A stretch of DNA of 64,000 bases. It comes from Betaproteobacteria bacterium. GTDB lineage: Bacteria > Pseudomonadota > Gammaproteobacteria > Burkholderiales > JAHFQX01. Below, piece by piece: positions 28,338-38,099 of this stretch; the first letter of the stretch is position 1, and the number at the start of each line of letters is the position of its first letter. The stretch lies in NCBI GenBank assembly GCA_023259135.1, contig JAHFQX010000005.1, positions 1 to 64,000 of the forward strand, read 5' to 3'. The position numbers were made by a program, and so were the translations under genes. The notes under the pieces are model-generated. The model did no database searches and was not told the DNA's origin. It saw nothing but the letters and a program-made list of their open reading frames with translations.

Positions 28338-29428
28338 GACTTGCCGCCTTGCAGCTTGACCGCCGCCTGGTCGATGAGAAAGCCGGCGCCTTCCACCGCC
28401 ACGGTTTCTCCCGCTCGCAAGCCGGAGACGATCTCCACCCAACCCTCCCGGCGCACCCCGGTCTCCACCAACCGCTGATAAGCCTTGCCTTCGCGAATGA
28501 CATACACCACTTTGCCTGCCGGGCGCAGCACGACGCTCTGCTCCGGCACCGTCACCGCGTCCTTGCGCTCCCCGATCACCACCGCCCCGTTCACCGATGC
28601 TCCCGGCTTCCAGCCGGCGGCATCGTTGACCCGCACGATCACGTCCAGCGCGCGGCTATTCGCCCCGACCATGGGCTTGATCTCGCTGACCGAGCCTTCG
28701 ACGAGCCGGTCCGGAGCGGTGGGAGTGCTCAGCCGCGCCTTGAGGCCGACCTTCAGACGGGACGCAACGCTTTCCGGAAATGGCAGATGGGCCCGTAAAC
28801 CGCTGCTCGCTACCACTTGAAACATGGGGTCGCCGACTTTGACGTAACTTCCGGCCGCCACTGCCGCGGATTCCACCCGGCCGCCGACCGGAGCGGTCAC
28901 CCGGGTCTTGGCAATGTTACGCTCGACGATGGCGAGTTGAGCCTTGGCGGATGCTAATTGCTGGGTCAGGGCCTTTTCCTGGGTGGAGGTATCGTCCAGC
29001 GCCGCTTGGGAAATAAAATTGGATTGGACCAGGCGCTGGTTGCGCTCCACTACCCGTTTCTGATTGCCGAGCAAAGCCTCGATGCGGGCGATTTCCGCCA
29101 AGGCCACCTGCCGGGAAAGCTGCAAATCCTGGGCATCCAACACCGCCATCAATTGACCGGCTTTCACCTCCTGGCCGGCGTGGACCCGCACCTCGGTGAC
29201 CCGGCCCGCCACCTCCGCCCCCACCTTGGGATCCAGCAGCGTTTCCAGGCTTCCCACCGATTCCTCGATCACTTCCACGGCACGGCTCTGGGCTTGGGCA
29301 GTCCCAATCAAGGCCGCCGGCGGAGCGGATTTTTTCTCTTCGGGCTTTTTCCCGCAACCGGCCAACAACCCGGCCGTCGCCAGCAACGCCACCAAACCGA
29401 CTATCGGGTTTATTTTTCGGATCGTCAT
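28334..29428 (-). CDS. RND efflux periplasmic adaptor (membrane fusion) subunit
   Basis: Lipobox LLAGCGKK, VGSLETLLDPKVGAEVAGRVTEVRVHAGQEVKAGQLMAVLD; overlaps the RND gene by 4 bp. Confidence 0.93.
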   Translation of the reverse strand: MTIRKINPIVGLVALLATAGLLAGCGKKPEEKKSAPPAALIGTAQAQSRAVEVIEESVGSLETLLDPKVGAEVAGRVTEVRVHAGQEVKAGQLMAVLDAQDLQLSRQVALAEIARIEALLGNQKRVVERNQRLVQSNFISQAALDDTSTQEKALTQQLASAKAQLAIVERNIAKTRVTAPVGGRVESAAVAAGSYVKVGDPMFQVVASSGLRAHLPFPESVASRLKVGLKARLSTPTAPDRLVEGSVSEIKPMVGANSRALDVIVRVNDAAGWKPGASVNGAVVIGERKDAVTVPEQSVVLRPAGKVVYVIREGKAYQRLVETGVRREGWVEIVSGLRAGETVAVEGAGFLIDQAAVKLQGGKS

Positions 29429-29454
29429 TCTTAAGCCGCCTTCTGAAATAATCT

Positions 29455-30141
29455 TTAGGGATTGTCGGGGTGCTTATCCGACCCGGAATGTTCACAAACC
29501 GGGGGCCGGGCCGCCACCCCCTCCAAAATGATTTTCATCACTCCGTCGCAAAATGCTTCCGGACGGTCGGCGAAGTCGCCATCCGGAAAATGGCGTAAAT
29601 TATTTTGGGATAGCACAAAAAACACATTCACTCCGAGCACCAGGGTCGCCAAAAAATTCGGATCGACATCATCCCGCAGTTGCCCCAGCCGCTGCCCGGC
29701 GCGCAGTATCTCCACCAAGCGCCCGAAATGGGTGCCGTACACCTCTCCGGCCAGGGTGTGCCCGGCCTCGGTCCAACTGTCCAACACATCCCGCAACACC
29801 AGCGCCACCAAGTTGCGATCATCCAGCAAGGAGCGCAAGTGCGCCTTGGAAAAACGTTCCAGGCGCTGAACGGTGGTGCCCCGGTCGCTTTCCAAGGCAT
29901 CCAGCAAGTGGGCCGCCCGCTCACCCGCGACGCGCATCACCGCGGTATACAGATCCCGCTTGCAGGCGAAATGGTGAAACACGCTGGCTTTACTCATTCC
30001 GACTCGCTCGGCGATGGCATGGGCCGAGGCCGCCGCGTACCCTCGCTCGGCGAACAAGCTCAACGCCACTTCCAGGATGCGGGTTTCGCTGCCCCCCTCG
30101 ACGGGGGACGTCTCTCTCCGAGGACTGTGCTGAACCATCAA
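29455..30141 (-). CDS. TetR-family transcriptional regulator
   Basis: ETRILEVALSLFAERGYAAASAHAIAERVGMSKASVFHHFACKRDLYTAVM HTH. Confidence 0.93.
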   Translation of the reverse strand: MMVQHSPRRETSPVEGGSETRILEVALSLFAERGYAAASAHAIAERVGMSKASVFHHFACKRDLYTAVMRVAGERAAHLLDALESDRGTTVQRLERFSKAHLRSLLDDRNLVALVLRDVLDSWTEAGHTLAGEVYGTHFGRLVEILRAGQRLGQLRDDVDPNFLATLVLGVNVFFVLSQNNLRHFPDGDFADRPEAFCDGVMKIILEGVAARPPVCEHSGSDKHPDNP

Positions 30142-30164
30142 GACGCCGACTCCAGCAAAGATTA

Positions 30165-30182
30165 GCTGACCGGACGGTCAGC
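30165..30182. promoter_or_regulatory. Candidate TetR operator (inverted repeat)
   Basis: GCTGACC-GGAC-GGTCAGC, 24 bp upstream of the TetR start and facing the divergent carboxylase operon. Confidence 0.6.
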
Positions 30183-30356
30183 CTTTTGGATTGTAGGGGT
30201 AACTTCCCTGGATTGGCAACAACTCCTTGCACCCGCAAAGCTCCTGGGGATCAAAGCAAGCATTTGCTTGAACTACTGGACATCTGTCGGCAAAATGCCC
30301 TGGCCGGATCGGCGGTCTGGAATCCGCTTGCCGAACCGCATACTCAAAGGAATGTC

Positions 30357-31979
30357 ATGACTATCATCGAATCCCGGATCGACCCCCGTTCCGATACATT
30401 CCAAAAAAACCGGCAGGAAATGCTGGCCCTGGTCACCCAACTGCGCGCTCTGGAACAGCGCACCCGGGACGCTTCGGCCAAGGTCAAGCCCCTGTTCGAC
30501 AAGCGGGGGCAATTGCTGCCTCGGGAACGGGTGGCGCGCTTGCTGGACCCCGGCGCTCCCTTCCTGGAACTAGCCAGCCTGGCCGGCTACGGTCTGGACG
30601 GCGAAGATCCCGAACGCTCAGTCCCGGGAGCCGCCAACATCGCCGGCATCGGCTACGTCTCGGGAGTGCGCTGCATGGTGGTGGCCACCGATAGCGGCAT
30701 CGACGCCGGCGCCCTGCAACTCATGAGTGGCGACAAGATCACTCGGGCCCAGACCATCGCCCTGAACAATAAACTGCCTTTCATCCACCTGGTGGAAAGC
30801 GCCGGGGCCAACCTGCTCAAGTATCGGGTGGAAATGTTCATCAACGGCGGCCGGCTGTTCTACAACCTGGCTCGGCTCTCCGCGGCGGGATTGCCGGTCA
30901 TCACCGTGGTCCACGGCTCTTCCACCGCCGGCGGGGCCTACATGCCGGGAATGTCGGATTACGTGGTGATGGTGCGGGGCCGGGCCAAGGCTTTCCTCGC
31001 CGGGCCCCCGTTGCTCAAGGCCGCCACCGGCGAAATCGCCACCGACGAGGAACTGGGCGGCGCCGAAATGCACGCTACTTTATCGGGGCTGTCGGAATAC
31101 CTGGCCGAAGACGATAACGATGCGATTCGCCTGGCCCGGGAACTGGTGGCCAAGCTTGGCTGGAACGACCGCCTGCCGCCTCGCGTCCCCCGGTCCTATC
31201 GGGAGCCCCGCCACGATCCGGATGAATTGGCCGGGGTGGTGCCGCTGGATTACCGCAAGCCCTACGATCTGCGGGAGGTCATCGCCCGCATCGTCGACGA
31301 TTCCGATTTCCTCGATTTCAAGCTTCTTTACGGCCCCGCCACGGTCTGCGGCCACGCCGCGCTGGAAGGCCACCCGGTAGGCATCATCACCAACAACGGC
31401 CCGCTGGACCCGGCCGGCGCCACCAAGGCCACTCACTTCATTCAGGCTTGTTGCCAGGCCGACATTCCCCTCGTTTATCTGCAAAACACCACCGGCTTCA
31501 TCGTCGGCAAGGAGTCCGAGCAGATCGGCATGATCAAGCACGGCGCCAAGATGATCCAGGCCGTCAGCAACGCCACCGTGCCTCAAATTACCCTCATGGT
31601 GGGAGCCTCCTTCGGCGCCGGCAACTATGGCATGTGCGGCCGCGCCTACAACCCGGCGTTCTGCTTTTCCTGGCCCAACGCCAAGACCGCGGTGATGGGG
31701 GCGGAACAGGCGGCCATGACCATGACCCTCGTCGCTGAAGCCAACGCCAAGCGCAAAGGTCTGCCCCTCGACCCAGAAACCCTCAAAAAGCGCGAGCAAG
31801 AAATCATCGCCCTGTACGAAGCTCAAGCCGGAGCTTTCCATACCAGCGCCCGGCTGCTGGACGACGGCGTCATCGACCCGCGGGACAGCCGCAAGGTCCT
31901 GGCCTACGTCTTGTCCATTTGCCGGGAAGCGCGGCAGCGCTCCCTTTATCCGAATACCTTCGGGGTGGCCCGGCCATAA
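30357..31979 (+). CDS. Acyl-CoA carboxylase, carboxyltransferase (beta) subunit, methylcrotonyl/geranyl-CoA carboxylase-like
   Basis: LLPRERVARLLDPGAPFLELASLAGYG...VVHGSSTAGGAYMPGMSDYVVMVRGRAKAFLAGPPLLKAATGE...GASFGAGNYGMCGRAYNPAFCFSWPNAK. Confidence 0.9.
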   Translation: MTIIESRIDPRSDTFQKNRQEMLALVTQLRALEQRTRDASAKVKPLFDKRGQLLPRERVARLLDPGAPFLELASLAGYGLDGEDPERSVPGAANIAGIGYVSGVRCMVVATDSGIDAGALQLMSGDKITRAQTIALNNKLPFIHLVESAGANLLKYRVEMFINGGRLFYNLARLSAAGLPVITVVHGSSTAGGAYMPGMSDYVVMVRGRAKAFLAGPPLLKAATGEIATDEELGGAEMHATLSGLSEYLAEDDNDAIRLARELVAKLGWNDRLPPRVPRSYREPRHDPDELAGVVPLDYRKPYDLREVIARIVDDSDFLDFKLLYGPATVCGHAALEGHPVGIITNNGPLDPAGATKATHFIQACCQADIPLVYLQNTTGFIVGKESEQIGMIKHGAKMIQAVSNATVPQITLMVGASFGAGNYGMCGRAYNPAFCFSWPNAKTAVMGAEQAAMTMTLVAEANAKRKGLPLDPETLKKREQEIIALYEAQAGAFHTSARLLDDGVIDPRDSRKVLAYVLSICREARQRSLYPNTFGVARP

Positions 31980-32001
31980 GCTTGAACTCAAGGATCCTTT
32001 C

Positions 32002-33984
32002 ATGACCCAGGCCACAGCTTTTTCCAAGATACTCATCGCCAACCGTGGCGAAATCGCGCTGCGCGTCATGCGCAGCGCCAAAGCCCTGGGCTACCGCACC
32101 GTGGCCATCTATTCGTCGGCCGACCGCGATGCGTTGCACGTGGCCTTGGCCGACCAGGCGGTGCCCATCGGCCCGGCGCCGGCCTCCCAATCCTACCTGT
32201 CCATCGAGGCCATCCTGGCCGCTTGCCGCGCCAGCGGCGCCGACGCGGTGCATCCCGGGTACGGCTTCCTGTCGGAAAACGCCGAATTCGCCCAAGCCTG
32301 CGCGGCCGCCGGCCTGGTCTTCATCGGTCCCGATGTCGCCGCCATCCGCTTGATGGGCAACAAAGCCGAAGCCAAGCAACGCATGCTGGCCGCCGAAGTG
32401 CCCTGTGTTCCGGGGTATCAAGGCCCGGAGCAATCCGACGCGGCCCTGTCGGCTCACGCCCGGCGGATCGGCCTGCCCGTCATGGTGAAAGCCGCGGCCG
32501 GCGGCGGCGGCCGCGGCATGCGGCTGGTCACCGACAAGACGCAGCTCGCCGGAGCGTTGCGGGCCGCCCGGGCCGAGGCGGAGAGCGCTTTCGGCAGCGG
32601 CGAGCTGCTCTTGGAAAAAGCCCTCGCCGATGCCCGCCATGTGGAAATACAGGTATTCGCCGACCGGCACGGCAGCGTCATCCACCTGGGAGAGCGCGAC
32701 TGCTCCATTCAGCGCCGCCACCAGAAAGTCATCGAGGAAGCGCCTTCCCCCGCCGTCTCCACCGAGCTGCGGGCCCGCATGGGGGAAGCCGCGGTGGCCG
32801 CCGCCCGGTCGATCGGCTACGTGGGCGCGGGCACCGTGGAATTCCTGCTGGACCGGGACGGGCGCTTCTACTTCCTGGAAATGAACACCCGGCTGCAAGT
32901 CGAACATCCGGTCACCGAGGCCGTCACCGGCCTGGACCTGGTGGAATGGCAACTGCGGGTGGCCGCCGGCGAGCGGTTGCCCCTGGAGCAGCATCAAGTC
33001 AACTTCTTCGGCCACGCCATGGAGGCCCGGCTGTACGCCGAAGATCCCAGCCGGGGTTTTCTCCCTCAAGCCGGCAAGGTGCTCCGGTGGACGCCGCCCC
33101 AGGGAGCGGGAGTGCGCGTGGACCCTGGCATTCGCTCCGGCGCCGAGATTTCCGCTTTCTACGACCCCATGCTGGCCAAGATCATCGCCCACGGCGCGAA
33201 CCGGGAAGAGGCCCGGCGCCGGCTGGCCGCTGCCCTGGAGGATTGCGTGCTGTTGGGGATTCCCAACAACAAAACCTTCCTGCTGGATTGCCTCAAGCAT
33301 CCGGCATTCATGGCCGGCGAGGCCACCACCGGCTTCATCCCGACCGAATTCCCCGCGGAGAGCCTTGCCGCGCCCGCGCCCCAGCCGGTCCTGACCCTCT
33401 TGGCCGCCGCCTTGCATTACGGGCGCCATCGCGCCATCAGCGCATCCCAGCCCATGCTGACGGGCTGGACGAGCAATGCTTCCGGTGCCGCCCCGTTGCA
33501 CTTGCGAACGGGGGAGCGGGAGCACCGCCTGGAAGTCGCGGGCGATGGCCCGCATTGCTGCCTGGTGAACGATGGCGCGGCGCCTGTCCGGGTGGAGTTT
33601 TTGGAATGGGAGCCCGGCCGGGTGCGGATCGCCCTCGACGGCCTGATCCAATCGGCCCACTACGCCTTCGACGAGGAGCGCCTCTATCTGCAACTCGGCG
33701 GCCGCGAGGCCGTATTCGAGAACGTGCTGCTGCAACCCTCGGCTGGCGCGGCGGGAGCCCACGGCGGCGGCAAGGTCCACGCCCCCATGAACGGCCGCAT
33801 CGTCGCCGTCCATGTGGCCGAAGGGGATGCGGTGGCGCGCAACCAGCCGCTCTTGGTCATCGAATCCATGAAGATCCAGCACGAGATCACGGCGCCGCTA
33901 AGCGGCACGGTGGTCGCCCTGCACGCCCGAGTCGACGATCAAGTGGCGCCCCGCAAATTGTTGGCGAAGATCCTCCCCGCTTGA
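32002..33984 (+). CDS. Acyl-CoA carboxylase biotin carboxylase/BCCP (alpha) subunit
   Basis: KILIANRGEIALRVMRSAKALGYRTVAIYSSADRDALHV...FLEMNTRLQVEHPVTEAVTGLDLVEWQ...VIESMKIQHEITAP biotin site. Confidence 0.93.
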   Translation: MTQATAFSKILIANRGEIALRVMRSAKALGYRTVAIYSSADRDALHVALADQAVPIGPAPASQSYLSIEAILAACRASGADAVHPGYGFLSENAEFAQACAAAGLVFIGPDVAAIRLMGNKAEAKQRMLAAEVPCVPGYQGPEQSDAALSAHARRIGLPVMVKAAAGGGGRGMRLVTDKTQLAGALRAARAEAESAFGSGELLLEKALADARHVEIQVFADRHGSVIHLGERDCSIQRRHQKVIEEAPSPAVSTELRARMGEAAVAAARSIGYVGAGTVEFLLDRDGRFYFLEMNTRLQVEHPVTEAVTGLDLVEWQLRVAAGERLPLEQHQVNFFGHAMEARLYAEDPSRGFLPQAGKVLRWTPPQGAGVRVDPGIRSGAEISAFYDPMLAKIIAHGANREEARRRLAAALEDCVLLGIPNNKTFLLDCLKHPAFMAGEATTGFIPTEFPAESLAAPAPQPVLTLLAAALHYGRHRAISASQPMLTGWTSNASGAAPLHLRTGEREHRLEVAGDGPHCCLVNDGAAPVRVEFLEWEPGRVRIALDGLIQSAHYAFDEERLYLQLGGREAVFENVLLQPSAGAAGAHGGGKVHAPMNGRIVAVHVAEGDAVARNQPLLVIESMKIQHEITAPLSGTVVALHARVDDQVAPRKLLAKILPA

Positions 33985-33988
33985 ATCT

Positions 33989-35266
33989 TCAATACACCAC
34001 CCAAGCCCAGCCCGCCAACAGTCCCGCCGCTACCGCCGTCATTCCGACGGCGCAAGGCCGAGCCATGGCCCAGCCGCCGACCACCGCCACCATCCCCAGC
34101 TTGAAGCCCAGGTTGGAAAGAAACGCCAAGGTGATGGCGGTGACGGCTTGGGCGCCCGACAGGCGGCCCAGATCGAACAAGCGCAGGGAAGAAAGCGCAA
34201 TGGCATCCACGTCGGTCAGGCCCGCCACCAACGCGACGCCATAGAGCCCTTTGCTGCCGGCAACCGCCGAAAGCCAGGCCGAGCAGATCAGCACGATGCC
34301 GTAAAGCAGGCCAAACCCCAAGGCGGTGCGGAACTCCGTCGGATTGGCAATGACCGGGACCGGCGGGGCTTCCGCGGAATTCGCCTTCTCGGCCATCAGC
34401 CGCCGCCACCAGTAGGCGGAACCCGCCACGCCGAGCAACAATCCGCCGCCCAGGACGGGAATCAGCAGGGGCAGCACGGCCGGCGCCGCCACGGCGCAAA
34501 GAAAGCCCAGCCGCAGCAGCACGACCAAATTGGCCAGCAGCACCACCATCACCGCCAGCGAGGCCATGGGCGCGTTGTTCCGGCCATGGCGGGCATACAC
34601 CAGAGTGGTGGCGGTGCTGGACACCAGCCCGCCGAACAAGCCCAGCCACACCGCCTGCTGCCGGCGACTCAGCAGCTTAAGAGCGATGTAGCCCGCCAGG
34701 CTCACCCCGGAAATGAGCACCACCATGAGCCATAGCTGATAGGGATTGAGGGCCTGGTAGGGTCCGTAGTTGCGGCTGGGCAGGATGGGCAGGATCACGA
34801 AGCTGACCACCGCGAACTGCAGAATGGAGATCAAGTCGCGACGGCTCAAATTCAGGCTGATGCCCCGCAGCTCGGCCTTGAAGTAGAGCAGGAGGGTGGC
34901 CGCGATCCCTAACATCACCGCGATGGTAGAATGGCCGAACCAGACCATGGCCCCCAGGGCATAGCACACCATCACCGCCGCCACCGTGGTGGTCCCCGGA
35001 TCGGCGGAATCCGCGGGGTCCCGGGCATAGGCGGCGATCATCATCAAGCCGACGATCGTCAAGCCGGCCCCCAGCACCCAAGCCGAAGCGGTCATCGAGG
35101 ACAACAGCCCGGCCAGCGTGCCCAACAGCGCCACCAACGCGAAAGTCCGCAGCCCGGCTTTCGCCACCGGGCTGCGCTCCCGCTCCAGCCCCATCAGCAA
35201 GCCGATGCCCAGGCTGGTGAGGAAAACCGGCAGATGTTCCAGACCGTTAGCTTGCAGCCAATCCAT
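33989..35266 (-). CDS. MgtC/DUF4010-family membrane protein
   Basis: SLGIGLLMGLERERSPVAKAGLRTFALVALLGTLAGLL N-terminal MgtC-like part and multi-TM C-terminal region. Confidence 0.82.
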   Translation of the reverse strand: MDWLQANGLEHLPVFLTSLGIGLLMGLERERSPVAKAGLRTFALVALLGTLAGLLSSMTASAWVLGAGLTIVGLMMIAAYARDPADSADPGTTTVAAVMVCYALGAMVWFGHSTIAVMLGIAATLLLYFKAELRGISLNLSRRDLISILQFAVVSFVILPILPSRNYGPYQALNPYQLWLMVVLISGVSLAGYIALKLLSRRQQAVWLGLFGGLVSSTATTLVYARHGRNNAPMASLAVMVVLLANLVVLLRLGFLCAVAAPAVLPLLIPVLGGGLLLGVAGSAYWWRRLMAEKANSAEAPPVPVIANPTEFRTALGFGLLYGIVLICSAWLSAVAGSKGLYGVALVAGLTDVDAIALSSLRLFDLGRLSGAQAVTAITLAFLSNLGFKLGMVAVVGGWAMARPCAVGMTAVAAGLLAGWAWVVY

Positions 35267-36959
35267 CGGCGGCCTCCCAATGGTCCACCACCAGTTGCAA
35301 GGCAGTGAGTCCGTTGTAGCGATTGGCGTCCAGCCGGTAGACCGCGTGAATCCGTTCCGGCAACGCTTCGGGAGCGTTAAATAATATCGCCTCCAGGCAC
35401 TGATCGGCCAAACCCAGGCTTAGCTTCAGATGCCGCCCCCCCACCCGCCGCTGGCGCTCGACGCGGAACACGTCGTTGAATCCGGGCAGCGGAAAATCAT
35501 GCCCCCAAACCTGCCCCTCCAGCAGCAGCGCCGATTCCAGGTTCAGCTGGCCGGGCTCCAGGGAACCGTCGGTCTCGATGCGGCGCTGCAAGTCCGCCGG
35601 GTTCATGAGCTGCGCCACGGTCTCGATGAAGGCCGCCTCGAAGCGGGGCAAATCCGCCTCCCGCAGCGTCACTCCCGCCGCCGCCGCATGGCCGCCGAAT
35701 TGCAGCAATAACCCGGGATGGCGCTTGGCCACCCCATCCAGGGCATCCCGCAAATGCAATCCGCGCACCGAGCGCCCCGAGCCCTTCAGCTTGCCGTCAT
35801 CATGGCGGGCAAAAGCCACCACCGGCCGGTGCAGCCGATCCTTCATGCGGGACGCCAGGATTCCCACCACCCCCTGGTGCCAGGCGGGATCGAACAGGCA
35901 ATAAGCGGCCTGTTCCGGGGTCGGCATCTCCTGCAAAATACGCAGCGCCTCCTCGTGCATTTGGGATTCCAGTTCCCGCCGTTCCCGGTTCAGCGCATCC
36001 AGCCGTGCGGCGATGCCCTGGGCCCGGCCCGGATCGTCGGTGATCAGACATTCGATGCCCAAGGACATGTCCTCCAGCCGGCCGGCGGCATTGAGCCGCG
36101 GCCCCACCACGAAGCCCAGGTCATGGCTTCCGGCCTGCTCGATGGGCCGCCCGGCGGCCCGGAACAGCGCCGCGATTCCGGCTTGGGCCCGCCCCCGGCG
36201 GATCCGCTGGAGACCTTGGTGCACCAAGATGCGATTGTTGCAATCCAGCTTGGCCACATCCGCCACCGTGCCCAGGGCCACCAAATCCAGCAAATCGGCG
36301 AGCCGCGGTTCGGTCTTCCCGGCAAAACTCCCTCTGGAGCGCAGCTCGGCCCGCAACGCCAGCATCACATAGAACATCACCCCCACTCCCGCCAGATGCT
36401 TGCTGGGGAAAGGGCAGCCCGGCTGATTCGGGTTGACGATGCACAAGGCGTCCGGCAAGCGCTCCGCGGGCAGATGGTGGTCGGTGATCAGCACCGGCAT
36501 GCCCAAGCGATTCGCCATCGCCACCCCTTCCAGCGAGGCGATGCCGTTGTCCACGGTGATCAGCAAATCCGGCGCCCGCGTCCGGGCGGCAAAAGCCGCC
36601 AATTCCGGAGTCAGGCCGTAGCCGAATTCGAAACGGCTGGGCACCAGATATTCCGCCCGCGCCCCAAAGGCCCGCAGCGCCCGCAGCCCCACCGCGCAAG
36701 CCGTGGCGCCATCGGCGTCGTAGTCGGCAACGATGAGCAGGCGCTTTTGATCGCGGATGGCATCCGCCAGGATCTCCGCCATGGCGTGGACGCCCCGCAA
36801 GGACTCGAACCCCAATAAGCAGGAGAGTTCGGTCCGCACCTCATCGGGGCCCTTCACGCCGCGAGCCGCGTAAAGCCGCGCCAGCAAGGGGGCGAACCCT
36901 TGACCGATCAGCCGGCTGCAGATCTCGGCAGAAAAAGGACGGACGGCGATGGTTGGCAT
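35247..36959 (-). CDS. recJ: Single-stranded-DNA-specific exonuclease RecJ
   Basis: LLIVADYDADGATACAVGLRALRAFG...LLITVDNGIASLEGV...VLITDHHLP (DHH phosphoesterase motifs). Confidence 0.95.
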   Translation of the reverse strand: MPTIAVRPFSAEICSRLIGQGFAPLLARLYAARGVKGPDEVRTELSCLLGFESLRGVHAMAEILADAIRDQKRLLIVADYDADGATACAVGLRALRAFGARAEYLVPSRFEFGYGLTPELAAFAARTRAPDLLITVDNGIASLEGVAMANRLGMPVLITDHHLPAERLPDALCIVNPNQPGCPFPSKHLAGVGVMFYVMLALRAELRSRGSFAGKTEPRLADLLDLVALGTVADVAKLDCNNRILVHQGLQRIRRGRAQAGIAALFRAAGRPIEQAGSHDLGFVVGPRLNAAGRLEDMSLGIECLITDDPGRAQGIAARLDALNRERRELESQMHEEALRILQEMPTPEQAAYCLFDPAWHQGVVGILASRMKDRLHRPVVAFARHDDGKLKGSGRSVRGLHLRDALDGVAKRHPGLLLQFGGHAAAAGVTLREADLPRFEAAFIETVAQLMNPADLQRRIETDGSLEPGQLNLESALLLEGQVWGHDFPLPGFNDVFRVERQRRVGGRHLKLSLGLADQCLEAILFNAPEALPERIHAVYRLDANRYNGLTALQLVVDHWEAADGLAAS

Positions 36960-37024
36960 GGGCGAATTTATTAAAGCATGGGCAGCGCTGAATGATCCGT
37001 TTGGCTCGCTGACTCAAACGCTGC

Positions 37025-38092
37025 TTAGCTTTCTTCCCGCCGCACCCGCGGCGCCACGGCGCAAAGCAATTCGTAGCTGACCGTGCCTGCGGCGTGGGCC
37101 ACCTCTTCCACCGGCATCCCCTCCCCCCACAGCACCACCGGGTCCCCCGCTCCGGCGTCGGGAATGCCGCTCAAATCCACGCACAGCATGTCCATGGAGA
37201 CTCGTCCTAACGTGCGGGTCCGGACTCCGGCCACCAGCACGGGCGTGCCGGTCGGGGCATGACGCGGATAACCGTCGGCGTAACCGCAACCGACGATGCC
37301 CACTCGAATCGACGCCTCAGCGCGAAACAAGCCGCCGTAGCCCACGCGGTCGCCGGCGGCCAGGGATTGCACGGCGATGACGCGGCTTTCCAGGGTCATG
37401 GCGGGCCGCAGCCCCAACTCGGCGGCGCTGCGCTCCGGCAACGGGGACGCCCCGTAGAGCATGATGCCGGGCCGCGCCCAGTCCCGATGGGCGGCGGGAA
37501 AGCGCAGAATGGCGGCGGAATTGGCCAAAGAGCACGGCTGCTCCAGACCCGCTGTGACCCGTTCGAAACATTGCAGCTGCCAATCGATGCCCTCCGCCTC
37601 ATCGGCGGTGGCAAAATGGCTCATCAGCGTGATGCGCCCGACATGGGGCAAGGCCTTGAGTCGGGACAACGTCGCTGGAAACTCCTCCGGCGAAAAGCCC
37701 AGCCGGTTCATTCCGGTGTTGAGCTTGAGAAAAACATCCAGCTTGGCCGCCGAGCGAAGCCTCGCCAGCATGTCCAGTTGCTCCGGGTGATGGATCACCG
37801 CGGTCAGGTGGTGGTGGACATAGGCCGGCAATTCCTCCGGGCCGAACAAACCTTCCAGCATCACGATGGGATGGCTGAACCCAGCATGCCTCAATTGAAT
37901 GGCTTCTTCCAAATCCAGCAGGCCATATCCGTCCGCTTCCCGCAGAGCCGCCGCAACCGGCAACAGGCCATGGCCGTAAGCGTTGGCCTTGATGACCGCC
38001 AGCATCCGGGTATGGGGAGCATGGCGGCGGGCTACCGCCAGATTCTGCGCCAGCGCGTCCGGGTGGATGCGGGCTCGGATGGGACGACCCAT
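37025..38092 (-). CDS. alr: Alanine racemase
   Basis: MGRPIRARIHPDALAQNLAVARRHAPHTRMLAVIKANAYGHGL PLP-lysine motif; ATG at 38092 preferred over the longer ORF. Confidence 0.95.
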   Translation of the reverse strand: MGRPIRARIHPDALAQNLAVARRHAPHTRMLAVIKANAYGHGLLPVAAALREADGYGLLDLEEAIQLRHAGFSHPIVMLEGLFGPEELPAYVHHHLTAVIHHPEQLDMLARLRSAAKLDVFLKLNTGMNRLGFSPEEFPATLSRLKALPHVGRITLMSHFATADEAEGIDWQLQCFERVTAGLEQPCSLANSAAILRFPAAHRDWARPGIMLYGASPLPERSAAELGLRPAMTLESRVIAVQSLAAGDRVGYGGLFRAEASIRVGIVGCGYADGYPRHAPTGTPVLVAGVRTRTLGRVSMDMLCVDLSGIPDAGAGDPVVLWGEGMPVEEVAHAAGTVSYELLCAVAPRVRREES

Positions 38093-38099
38093 GCAATGC

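Noticed and set aside
26850-28478. 542-aa plus-strand ORF antisense to the RND transporter
   Set aside because: Histidine/glutamine-rich shadow translation over a well-supported RND gene.
30257-30270. Small inverted repeat CAAGCA-TT-TGCTTG upstream of the carboxylase genes
   Set aside because: Only 6-bp arms, could be chance; listed only as a weak secondary operator possibility.
29553-30356. N-terminal extension of the carboxylase beta-subunit ORF
   Set aside because: Antisense to the TetR gene and low complexity; true start at ATG 30357.
32223-34244. 673-aa alternate-frame ORF over the biotin carboxylase gene
   Set aside because: R/G/P-rich out-of-frame translation; the 32002-33984 frame has all biotin carboxylase motifs.
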